A DNA stretch of 64,000 nucleotides from positions 1,054,001 through 1,118,000 of the forward strand of contig CAJZBQ010000011.1 in NCBI GenBank assembly GCA_914767885.1. Reading direction: 5' to 3'. The DNA is from Blepharisma stoltei (Eukaryota; Ciliophora; Heterotrichea; Heterotrichida; Blepharismidae). The translations under genes were made by a program, and so were the position numbers. Shown one piece after another: positions 45,219 through 54,663 of this stretch (the first letter of the stretch is position 1; each line of letters opens with the position of its first letter). The notes beneath the pieces are model-generated. The model made no database searches. It saw nothing but the letters and a program-made list of their open reading frames with translations, and was not told the DNA's origin.

Positions 45219-45698
45219 ATGATAAGTGAAATCTCCAAAGGGCTTTTTCTTGGGAATCATGAGACTATAAGAGATCGAAAATTATTTGATTCACACAAAA
45301 TAACCCATGTCTTATATATAGGAAATGAAACAACTGAAGCTGAAAAATCTAGAGCCATATGGAAGACTATAAGAGTCAACACTGACTGCTGCTTAAGCAT
45401 AAGCAAATATTTTTCACCATGTAATGAGTATATCAAATCTGTCCTCAAATCCAATAAAAACATTCTAGTTTGCTGTGAAAGTGGCGAATGCTTGGCCCCA
45501 GCATTTATCATAGCCTATATCATGTCTTACAAATCCTCAACTTTTGCCCAGGCATTTGAATTCGTCAAGAACAAGCATCCATGCATAAAGCAAAGTCCAG
45601 AAATTATCAGTCAACTAAGAGAATATCAAAACTTTGTATTGAGCAGACAAAAAAGAAAATTTCAAGACATTGAAATTAAAAAGTGTTTCATATTTTAA
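45219..45698 (+). CDS. Dual-specificity phosphatase-like protein, probably inactive
   Basis: 159 aa with the DSP fold: EISKGLFLGNHETIRDR at the start, ITHVLYIGNE, and the P-loop region ILVCCESGECLAPAFIIAYI. Active DSPs have HCxxGxxRS. Here the Cys is kept but the Arg that binds phosphate is replaced by Leu and the His by Cys. It resembles STYX-type pseudophosphatases, which bind phosphoproteins without hydrolysis. No intron or IES. Activity loss is inferred from the motif. Confidence 0.8.
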   Translation: MISEISKGLFLGNHETIRDRKLFDSHKITHVLYIGNETTEAEKSRAIWKTIRVNTDCCLSISKYFSPCNEYIKSVLKSNKNILVCCESGECLAPAFIIAYIMSYKSSTFAQAFEFVKNKHPCIKQSPEIISQLREYQNFVLSRQKRKFQDIEIKKCFIF

Positions 45699-46108
45699 AT
45701 AAATAAAGTAGCTTAGTCAGCTCTCACACATAGTAATGATTTTTACTGCCGAAATCAATTTGATATTTTAGACCTCCTGGGAATCGACCACCAAAGCAAT
45801 AAATGAAGATATCTTAGAAACAAGAGAAATTAGGCTCTGCTAACTCTCCCCTTTAATATAACAAAAATCTATTTCAATTTAAAGGGTTAATTCTTTTAAA
45901 ATAGATAAGATATTAATTTATCAGAAAACTAATTTAGAACATCAATTGATTCAGCTTACCAATTTTAAAATATCATTCTGATTGCGCTTCCTCAATTAAA
46001 TTAGGTTAAAACTATTTTTATAAAAATTAGGATTTTTACCTATTAAGTTTTTAATTGATTACAAATATTTTTTCAATTGTTATTTTTCTAGCTCTTAAAT
46101 GGAAAATA
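45699..46108. other. Spacer with a kelch-like scrap and a MITE
   Basis: About 45720-45830, read on the minus strand with TGA as Trp, gives DIFIYCFGGRFPGG...IDF. This looks like one kelch blade but has a TAA just upstream. It is followed by the MITE 45844-46105. Confidence 0.4.
45844..46105. mobile_element. Family-2-like MITE at the edge of an ABCG pseudogene
   Basis: TAA (45841-45843)|CTCTCCCCTTTAATAT... to ...TAAATGGAAAA|TAA (46106-46108). 262 bp. The right junction TAAGAGCTC is the same sequence at which the intact ABCG gene carries its own MITE. Confidence 0.75.
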
Positions 46109-46370
46109 AGAGCTCTTCTGGGTTTGCAACTCCTAATATTTTATTTGAGAATTATAGTCACTTCGTTCCTCTTTTCAATAGTATAGCTGGCATTTTCCCA
46201 AGCCAACTGAACCTTTATTTTATGATATTTCTGAGGTGTATTAACCATGGAAGCTATTTTATGCCTAATTAATATCTGATTTTGAAAGTAGAGACTTATT
46301 TTTAGCCAGATTATACTCATTGCTATCAATTGATATCGAAACTTTCTCCATTTATATGAGCAAAAAAATG
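46106..46370 (-). pseudogene. N-terminal fragment of an ABCG transporter gene
   Basis: Minus-strand codons give KIKVQLAWENASYTIEKRNE, closely matching the N-termini of the two neighbouring ABCG genes (KIKVQLKWENVSYAIEKRDE). It keeps only the segment before Walker A and ends exactly at the MITE. The frame after TIILK is degraded. It is a truncated third copy. Confidence 0.8.
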
Positions 46371-46511
46371 ATATAATATTTTAAGATTTATTTCTCATTA
46401 ATTTTATTATCAGCTGTTGATTATAAAAACTGATTTCAAAGATTTGCATATTTATTACAACTGCTTTTATATGAGAAGAAAAGAAATTTATAAAAATTTT
46501 TTATTATTAGA

Positions 46512-48766
46512 TTACCTCTTAGCTCTTGATGCTGTGTTCCATAGTAATAAATAGGCAATTACTCTTATAACAATCACAATAATAATGTTATAGTAGAAAC
46601 TCTCTGCTAAAGTTTCATGGAACCCAAGGTCATTTACAGGATCGCATTTAGTGCAATCACTTGAATCGCAACTTTGACAGGGTAAATTTAAGTCAGTGTA
46701 TTCATTTATGCTCATAGCTTCAAATCCATATTTGAAGGGTGAAATGTATTGCACCCATCTAAAGGCAATAGGAATTCTCTCTACATTTACAAATTGGCCT
46801 GCAAAAAGAAGAACTGGAATAACAAATAGAGGGCCTGCAGCCATTGCAGCTGTTTCTGTGTGGAACAATGCGCCTACTATATATCCAATTCCTGTTCCAC
46901 AGATATTTAAAATAAGCAAAGCAGCATAAAAAATAAAAAATTTGCTGGCATCATAGTTATTCAATCCGATTGCCCAATACAAAATGATGCTTTCCAAGAA
47001 GATTGCTATGATTAAATTTGGAAGCTCAGCTATTGTTTTTGCCATATAATATGAAATTGTGCTATATAAACCTTGCTTGGACTCTTTTAAGAAAAGAGGT
47101 AGCTCACTTGGAAACGATAAACAAGCGTTTTGGTTTCCAAAATTTGCAGCAGTCATTGTAAGTAAAAACAATACTCCATTTCTATCTTGTATAGAACTGT
47201 AACTTGTTCCAAGGTTATTGTAGGTTAAGTCTAAAAGAGCTGCTAATACTATGACTTGTAAATATTTGACTCTTCCAAAAATAGGATTTCTTCTTGAGTT
47301 TATGTTGGCTCTTTTAAGCAAAAGCCAAAACTGCTCAAGAACAGTTGAAGGTCTTGTAAAAGTTTTGTTAGCTAGATGTTCGAGCTCCTTTGAGCCAACA
47401 ACTTGCTTTTCAGGTTCTTTTGAAGAGTATTCTTCAACTAAAATTTTTAATTTTTCTCTTTCTTCTTTAGATAAATTTCTCCTATCAACGACATGCAGAA
47501 GTCTCATAAAATAATCAGCTGGATTCATCAATTTTGGGCACTTGTAGCCAAGTCCAGCAAAATATTTTCTGGATTCGCTTGCCTGTCCTTGATAAACAAT
47601 ATTTCCTTCACTCATCAAGACAAGCCTGTCAAATTTTTTAAAGACTCCTGAACTTGGCTGATGAATAGTTGTTATGATTGTTCTACCTTTTTTGGCTTGT
47701 TCTAATAGTAAATCAACTACAATTTCAGCTGTATAGCTGTCAAGTCCTGAGGTAGGTTCATCGAGAATCAAAATGAGAGGCTCAGTGATAAGTTCAATCC
47801 CAATGCAGACTCTTTTCCTTTCACCTCCCGATAATCCTTTACTGGTGACACTTCCGATCACATTCTCAGCTACTCTTGTGAGTCTTAGATCCTCAAGAAT
47901 TTTTTCGACTCTTTTTGCATGGTCTTCATGAGACCCGGGCAATCTCAATTTAGACGAAAAGAGCAAAGATTCTCTTGGAGTTAAGGTCGGCAAGAGAATA
48001 TCTTCTTGTGTTACATAGGCTGAATAGTAGCCAAAGTTGATGTCTTTTATGTTGGTGCCATTTATGGAGACAGTCCCATTAATTTTAATTTCTCCAATGC
48101 TTTTAAGTCGACCAGCTAGGATATTTAAGAGAGTTGTTTTCCCAGCCCCTGAAGATCCCATTATAGCTAACTCCCCCATCCGTGAGCGATCAAAAAAAAT
48201 TTGTCAGCTTATGGACGGGGGTTAATCTTTTTTAAATTTATATATAAATTTTATAGTAAATATTGCTTTTTACAATAAAAAAAATCCAAATCGTAAAAAT
48301 GAATTTAAATTGTAAAATATTGTTTTAAAATGCAATTTGTTTAAAATTAGACAGAATTAGTGAGAGAGATTTATTATACTAATAATCAATTATAAATCAT
48401 TTTTTTTTCATCAAAAATTTGTATATCCAAAACATTTTTGGTTTGCACGAGGGCGGGTTTTTGGGCAAAGAATAAAAGAATAGAGATTTTTCCAATTTTT
48501 TTTCGCTTACGGAGGGGGAGTAAGAGCTCTCCAGGATTTGCAACTCCTGACACTCCTTTGAGAATTGCACTTATCTCATCTCTCTTCTCTATGGCATAGC
48601 TAACATTTTCCCATTTCAACTGAACTTTTATTTTATTGTCTGGTTGACGTCTATTGATCTCAGAATCTTTTTCATGAGAGAAATTATTATCTAATTTTGA
48701 GCATCCAGACTCAATCTCTATTTGACTGTCGTCTTTTTCATCCATACATACCGAAACTTTTGCCAT
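46512..48766 (-). CDS. ABCG-type half-transporter, copy 1
   Basis: 633 aa after removing a 353-bp MITE. The N-terminal nucleotide-binding domain has Walker A (GSSGAGKTT), signature LSGGERKR, Walker B LILILDEPTSGLD and H-loop TTIHQP. The C-terminal half carries six hydrophobic helices and a Cys-rich extracellular loop (CQSCDSSDCTKC). NBD-before-TMD order defines the ABCG/White family; the substrate cannot be read from sequence. The MITE lies 2 codons before the Walker A strand (GELL-AIMGSSG). The near-identical paralogue at 50218-53458 has an empty site there. Confidence 0.95.
48171..48523. mobile_element. Family-1 MITE/IES in ABCG copy 1
   Basis: TAA (48168-48170)|CTCCCCCATCCGTGAGCG... to ...TTACGGAGGGGGAG|TAA (48521-48523). 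The paralogue reads ATAGCTAAGAGCTC without interruption, so the insertion and its precise empty site are directly visible. Confidence 0.97.
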
Positions 48767-50217
48767 TTATATGCGAACAGAAACTAGAGAGAATTTCTGT
48801 TTGAAATGAGATTTTTCGAATTCTAGCTTTTAAGTAAACCAGTAAATTAAAAGGTTGCTACTCCACAATTTGCTCTTATGAGAAAATCTAAGTTAATTGT
48901 TAAATATTTGCTACCCTAGCTCCTCCTCCAGTCTTGCCCGAAGTATCGGTCGAGCCTAGTTTGATGCATCATTGGCCTGACGGTTACTTCACACGATGCA
49001 TATTTCATAACGACTATTTTTTTTGGCCTATTTTTTTGGCCTATAATTTTTTCAATTTAGCAAATTGAGAGACTCTGTAAAATTGGGTGCTGCTTTGATG
49101 TTAGACGTAAACCAGAATATAATGCCATCCGCGCTAACATCCAGGGACTATGGAAAACAACCTGGGATGCATTGGGATGTGCTTCTGACCCTTTTTCCTG
49201 CCTGCCAGTTTATTATAAGTTTCTGGCTTTTGTGCAATATTAATTTTAGACAATTGAATAAAATTAATGTGTTTGGAGCTTAAAATTTAGTGAGTTTCTA
49301 AATTTCAAAAGCAATATGGCCAGCTATATTAGGGAGATTGCAGCCCTGCGCCATATTATAAGCTTCTGAAAAGCAGGAGACTAGTCACTCATTTAATAAT
49401 AAATTTGAGACCAAGCATAACTACTGAATCTTAAAATAAATTCAATCTTACCTAGGATTGGATTTGTTTATGTTAGATAAACCATTTTTGAAAATATAAA
49501 ATAACTCAACTGAGCTCTGAGAAAATTTATGCAACTAAACTATCAGAATTTTATATTTATAAACTCAAAAAATGAATATTCAAGATATAAGCTTTAATGA
49601 AGTTAATTAAATTTGCTTACTTCCAACATCCGTGAGCAAATAAAAAAATTTTGATTTCTGACAATTTAATTTTAAAATCTTATGATATAAACTTTTTATA
49701 TTAAACAATTTTATAGGAAAGTAATAATTTATAAATTTTGTTTTATAAAATGCAAGATAACGCTTATATAAAAAAATTATGTTTAACAAATTTTTAGTTA
49801 CTCAAGGAGGGTATTTCTTCTGTAAAACAGATTTTTAAAACTGTTTTGCTCGCTAGCAGAAGGAGATGTAATAATAGCCATTTATTAAAATATTAAAATA
49901 AATAGGAATTTGAAATTTTTTAAATAGGTATAGCGGCATATGAGTTGATAATTTAATAACGCTGCTCATCTTCCTAACTACTATTTTTAAAATTGGTAGA
50001 TAATTTTTTGCTAATTTTAAAATTTTATCGACAAAAATTTTAGGAATAAATAAAAAATAGCTACATCTTTGTAATTTAACTAGTGAAATAAAAACTTGTA
50101 AGGTATTTTAAAGGTATGAGAATATTTTTAATAATAAAAATTATAAAAGTTGCAATTTAATTAAAATCATTAATTTCGAATAAAAATTATAAATTTATTA
50201 AGTATTTTATTTATCAT
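48767..50217. other. Spacer between the two ABCG genes
   Basis: It contains a GC-richer patch (about 48910-49260) of unknown origin with repeated GATGCAT, and a degenerate family-1 MITE (49620-49866). Otherwise AT-rich, no gene seen. Confidence 0.55.
49620..49866. mobile_element. Degenerate family-1 MITE
   Basis: TTA|CTTCCAACATCCGTGAGC... on the left; TTTTGCTCGCTAGCAGAAGGAGA on the right. TIRs are mutated, and the interior is AT-rich. Confidence 0.65.
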
Positions 50218-53200
50218 TTATCTTTTTGCTCTTGATGCTGTGTTCCATAGTAATAAATAGGCAATTACTCTTATAACAATCACAATAATAATGTTATAGT
50301 AGAAACTCTCTGCTAAAGTTTCATGGAACCCAAGATCTTTGACAGGATCGCATTTAGTGCAATCACTTGAATCGCAGCTTTGGCATGGTAAATTCAAATC
50401 TGTGTACTCATTTATGCTCATAGCTTCGAATCCATATTTAAAGGGGGAAATGTATTGCACCCATCTAAAGGCAATAGGAATTCTCTCTACATTTACAAAT
50501 TGGCCTGCAAAAAGAAGGAATGGAATAACAAATAGAGGGCCTGCAGCCATTGCAGCTGTTTCTGTGTGGAACAATGCGCCTACTATATATCCAATTCCTG
50601 TCCCACAAATATTCAGCACTAGCGCTGCAGCATAAAAAATAAAAAATTTGCTGGCATCATAGTTATTCAATCCAACTGCCCAATACAAAATGATACTTTG
50701 CAAGAAGATTGCTATGATTAAATTTGGAAGATCAGCTATTGTTTTTGCAACATAATACGAAATTGTGCTATATAAGCCTTGCTTAGATTCTTTTAGCTCC
50801 CCCCTTCTTGACTAAACAAAAACAATGGAAAACCATCTATTTTTTGCCTTAAAAACACCTCTGTGAGCGAACAAAAATTTTTTTAATTGAAAAAATTTCT
50901 TACTACCCCCCTTTAAATTGGAACAAAAATTTTGTTCCAATTTAAGGGGGGTTAATTTTTTTTTTTTAAAAAAAATATCAATATAAAATTTTTTATAAAA
51001 AAAAAATTTCAAAAACTTATCGAATTAGATTAATAAATTTGTTTAATAAAATGCTATTTACTCTTTATCGTTTAAAAAAAAGCAAGATATAACTAAATTT
51101 TTATTATTAGTTAATACGCCACTATTAATTGGTATCAAAATTATTTACACCAAAATTATTATTTTTATTGATAAAAAAAAAATTAAAAAAAAATTTTTAG
51201 AAAATTTATCGATCAAAGTGCTAATTTTTTTTAAATAAGATGCTATTTCTACTCTATTCTTTAAAATAAAGCAAGAAATAAGTAAATTTTGAAATTTTAT
51301 AAAGAATTCGCATTGAATTTATATCAAAATTATTTAAATAAAAAATATCATTTTTATCAAAAAAAATAAAAATTTTTAAAAAAAAAATTAATTTAAATTT
51401 AGCAATTAAGGATAATAAATTTATTTAGATAAGATGCTCTTTATACTCTCTTCTTTAAACAAGAGCAAGGTATAACTAAATTTTTAATTTTAGTTAAGAA
51501 GAAGCATTTAACTTATATCAAAACTTTTTACATAAAAAATTATATATAATTTATTATTATAAAATTAAATTTTGTTCTAATTTAAAGGATGGTTAATTTA
51601 CCAAAAAAGTGGAATTTTACCTATATTTTGTTCCAATTTAAAGGGGGGGAGTTATAAAAAATGTTAATATATAAGTGATAATTAATATAATTAAATCTCT
51701 TGCTAATTCTGTTTAATTTTAAACAGCTTGCATTTTAAAACATAAATTTAAAAATTAAATGAATATTTGGTTTCAAATTTTTGCGAATTGGGATTTTTTT
51801 AAATTTTAAAAATCCAAAATTTTTAATAAAATGTATTTAAAAAACCTCCAAGCGAACAAAATTGTTTTGTTCGCTCACGGAAGGAGTAAGAAAAGAGGTA
51901 ACTCACTTGGAAATGATAGACAAGCATTTTGGTTTCCAAATGTCGCAGCAGTCATTGTAAGTAAAAATAATACTCCATTTCTATCCTGTATAGAACTGTA
52001 GCTTGTTCCAATGCTATTATAGGTTAAGTCTAGAAGAACCGCTAATACTATGACTTGTAAATATTTGACTCTTCCAAAAATAGGATTTCTTCTTGAGTTT
52101 ATGTTGGCTCTTTTAAGCAAAAGCCAAAATTGCTCAAAAATAGTTGAAGGTCTTGCAAAAGATTTGTTAGCTAAGTGTTCAAGCTCACTTGAATTAACAA
52201 GTTGATTTTCAGGTTCTTTTGAAGAGTACTCTTCAACTAAGATTTTTAATTTTTCGCTCTCTTCTTTAGATAAATTTCTCCTATCAACGACATGTAAAAG
52301 TCTCATAAAATAATCAGCTGGATTCATCAATTTTGGGCACTTGTAGCCAAGTCCAGCAAAATATTTTCTGGATTCGCTTTGCTGTCCTTGATAAACAATA
52401 TTTCCTTCACTCATCAAGACAAGCCTGTCGAATTTGTTGAAGACTCCTGAACTTGGCTGATGAATAGTTGTTATGATTGTTCTGCCTTTTTTTGCTTGTT
52501 CTAATAGTAAATCAACTACAATTTCAGCTGTATAGCTGTCAAGTCCTGAGGTAGGTTCATCGAGAATCAAAATGAGAGGCTCAGTAATAAGTTCCATCCC
52601 AATGCAGACTCTTTTCCTTTCACCTCCCGACAAGCCTTTACTGGTGATACTTCCGATCACATTTTCACTCCCCCCTCTGAGAGCGAACAAAACCATTAGA
52701 AGAATCCCTATTTTTTTCCCCAAAACCTATTCTCCGTGAGCGAACAAAAATTTTTTTAATATAAAATTTTGTTATATAAGTGATGATTAGTATATGAAAT
52801 CTCGAGCTAATTCTGTTTAATTTTAACAAATAGCGCTTTAAAACATAAATTTAATCATATTTGCTTTCGAACGAACAAGATTTTTTTTGTTCACTCACGG
52901 AGGGAGAGAGCTAGCTACTCTTGTGAGTCTTAGATCCTCAATAATTTTTTCGACTCTTTGCACATGATCCTCATGAGATCCAGGCAATCTCAATTTGGAC
53001 GAAAAGAGCAAAGACTCTCTTGGTGTTAAGGTCGGCAAAAGAATATCTTCTTGTGTCACATAGGCTGAATAATAGCCAAAGTTGATGTCTTTTATGTTGG
53101 TGCCATTTATAGCCACAGTCCCATTAATTTTAATTTCTCCAAAGCTCTTTAGTCGGCCAGCCAAAATATTCAAAAGAGTGGTTTTACCTGCTCCCGAAGA

Positions 53201-53458
53201 GCCCATAATAGCTAAGAGCTCTCCTGGATTTGCAAACCCAGAAACTCCTTTAAGAATTGTAGTCAGTTCACTTCCTTTCTCTATGGCATAGCTGACATTC
53301 TCCCAAGTCAATTGAACTTTTATTCTGTGGTCTGGCTTGAGGGTGCTTGTTGCAAGTTCCATTACATACATCAAACTGCTCTCTTCTTTTGATTTTGATG
53401 ATACAATCTCTATTTCTTCGCTCATGCTGCTGGTGACTCTCTCAGAAGACTTCTCCAT
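50218..53458 (-). CDS. ABCG-type half-transporter, copy 2
   Basis: Removing 1093-bp and 246-bp MITE-type IESs leaves 1902 nt, again 633 aa, the same length as copy 1. Almost every residue from about position 50 on matches copy 1, including Walker A, LSGGERKR, DEPTSGLD and the CQSCDSSDCTKC loop. The N-terminal 45 residues differ. IES 52668-52913 splits RVA-ENVIG just before the signature motif; IES 50797-51889 splits PLFL-KESKQG at the start of the membrane domain. Copy 1 has neither insert. Confidence 0.95.
50797..51889. mobile_element. Family-1 MITE/IES in ABCG copy 2 with nested family-2 MITE
   Basis: TAG|CTCCCCCCTTCTTGACTAAAC at the left and TTCGCTCACGGAAGGAG|TAA at the right; copy 1 reads CTCTTTTAAGAAAAG uninterrupted. 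A complete family-2 MITE (50903-51651) sits inside. Confidence 0.95.
50903..51651. mobile_element. Full-length family-2 MITE nested in an IES
   Basis: TTA (50900-50902)|CTACCCCCCTTTAAATTGG to CCAATTTAAAGGGGGGGAG|TTA (51652-51654). 749 bp, highly similar along its length to 30626-31335 in the RRM gene. Confidence 0.9.
52668..52913. mobile_element. Family-1 MITE/IES in ABCG copy 2 NBD
   Basis: TCA|CTCCCCCCTCTGAGAGCG left; TTCACTCACGGAGGGAGAG then AGCTA right. Copy 1 reads ATTCTCAGCTACTC, so the left repeat is TCA and the right has CTA: an imperfect pointer. Removal of 246 bp restores RVAENVIG. Confidence 0.95.
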
Positions 53459-54297
53459 TTATATTACAGATAAGCAAGAAAGCTTTCAAATTTTTGTTTG
53501 CAAAATAAAGAGATATTAGAAGGATTAGGTTTTTTAGATTTCTGAGATATAAAAAGTAATCAAAATTGTAAAAGAACTCGCTTAAAAAATATTAAATTTT
53601 GATGCTTGAAATGTAAGAAATAATTCAGGCAAACTAATTGTGGCAATTTGTGAATTATAGTCTCATTTCAAGTCATTAAAATTTAATGTTTATTTGTTTC
53701 GGTGGTTTGTCGAATAAGGCAAACAGATAAAGATGGCCAAACAAATGGACTAAAGGCTATGCATTTGATTATGGCTATTAGTAAGTTGAGTTACTAGGCT
53801 TAATCTTTGAGTTTTGTCTTTAATTATTGATGCAAAGTTTAAGCAAATATCAGGAATTTTAAGTTTTTCTTACTCCCTCCTCCGCGAGTAAACAAAACCA
53901 TTAGAAAAATCTCTATTTTTTGCCCAAAAACCGTGAGTGAACAAAATTTTTTTTAATACAAAAAGTTTTTATGGAAAAAAATTTTTAAAACATAAATTTT
54001 ATAAATTAATATTTGTTTTCCAATTTTTGAGAATTAAGTTGTTTTTAGTTTCGAATAAAAAAAAATTTTTTCTTAAATTTATATATAAAATTTTTGTTAA
54101 AAAAAAAAAAATTAACCCCCTTCGTGAGTGAACAAAATGTTTTTGTTTACTCTCGAAGGGGAGAGGGCAGCTAGATTTTTTATTTTTACTATTGGATAAA
54201 GAATTCAAATAAAAAATTATAAATTTTAAAATCTTATGAAATTCAATAAAACATATTTAATTATTTATTAGAATTATGAAATTGCTTTGCTTGATTA
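53459..54297. other. Spacer with a family-1 MITE
   Basis: AT-rich DNA without genes. A MITE occupies about 53873-54170. Confidence 0.6.
53873..54170. mobile_element. Intergenic family-1 MITE
   Basis: TTA|CTCCCTCCTCCGCGAGTAAAC on the left. The right part holds the hairpin TTCGTGAGTGAACAAAATG with its complement, then GGGGAGAGGG. The orientation is reversed relative to 27616-28008. Confidence 0.75.
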
Positions 54298-54654
54298 TTA
54301 GTTCATGTCAGGAATACTTCTCAATATATTCATTCTGTCAATTGGAGTTTTTGCTTTATAAGCTTTATAATACTGAAATGAGAAATATCCACCTGGAATA
54401 ATTGTTAAACTTCCAAGCACCCAAAATGCAATTCCTCTGCTAGGCTCTTCAAAATTCGTAAATTCCTCAACAATCCCCAACACAAATAGCACAATTCCAG
54501 ATAAAAGTAAAGCACATGCACACAATAAAGGTTTTTTAGGCATTTCAGGGAATTGGTAATTTGGATTCACGTCTAAATTGATATCATTGTGATTTGCCTC
54601 TTCTCCACTGCTCACTTCAAAGCTATATTTTGGATAAAACTCTTGATCTTTCAT
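54298..54654 (-). CDS. TMEM230/TMEM134-like two-span membrane protein
   Basis: 118 aa. Two hydrophobic spans (LLCACALLLSGIVLFVLGIV and GIAFWVLGSLTIIPGGYFSF) are followed by the family-typical YYKAYKAK. The G-x-P-G-x-Y motif at the end of span 2 is the recognisable TMEM230/134 signature. Family members traffic vesicles in the secretory and endosomal pathway. Only 9 bp separate its start from the stop of the upstream gene on the same strand. Confidence 0.8.
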   Translation of the reverse strand: MKDQEFYPKYSFEVSSGEEANHNDINLDVNPNYQFPEMPKKPLLCACALLLSGIVLFVLGIVEEFTNFEEPSRGIAFWVLGSLTIIPGGYFSFQYYKAYKAKTPIDRMNILRSIPDMN

Positions 54655-54663
54655 TTATTTATC

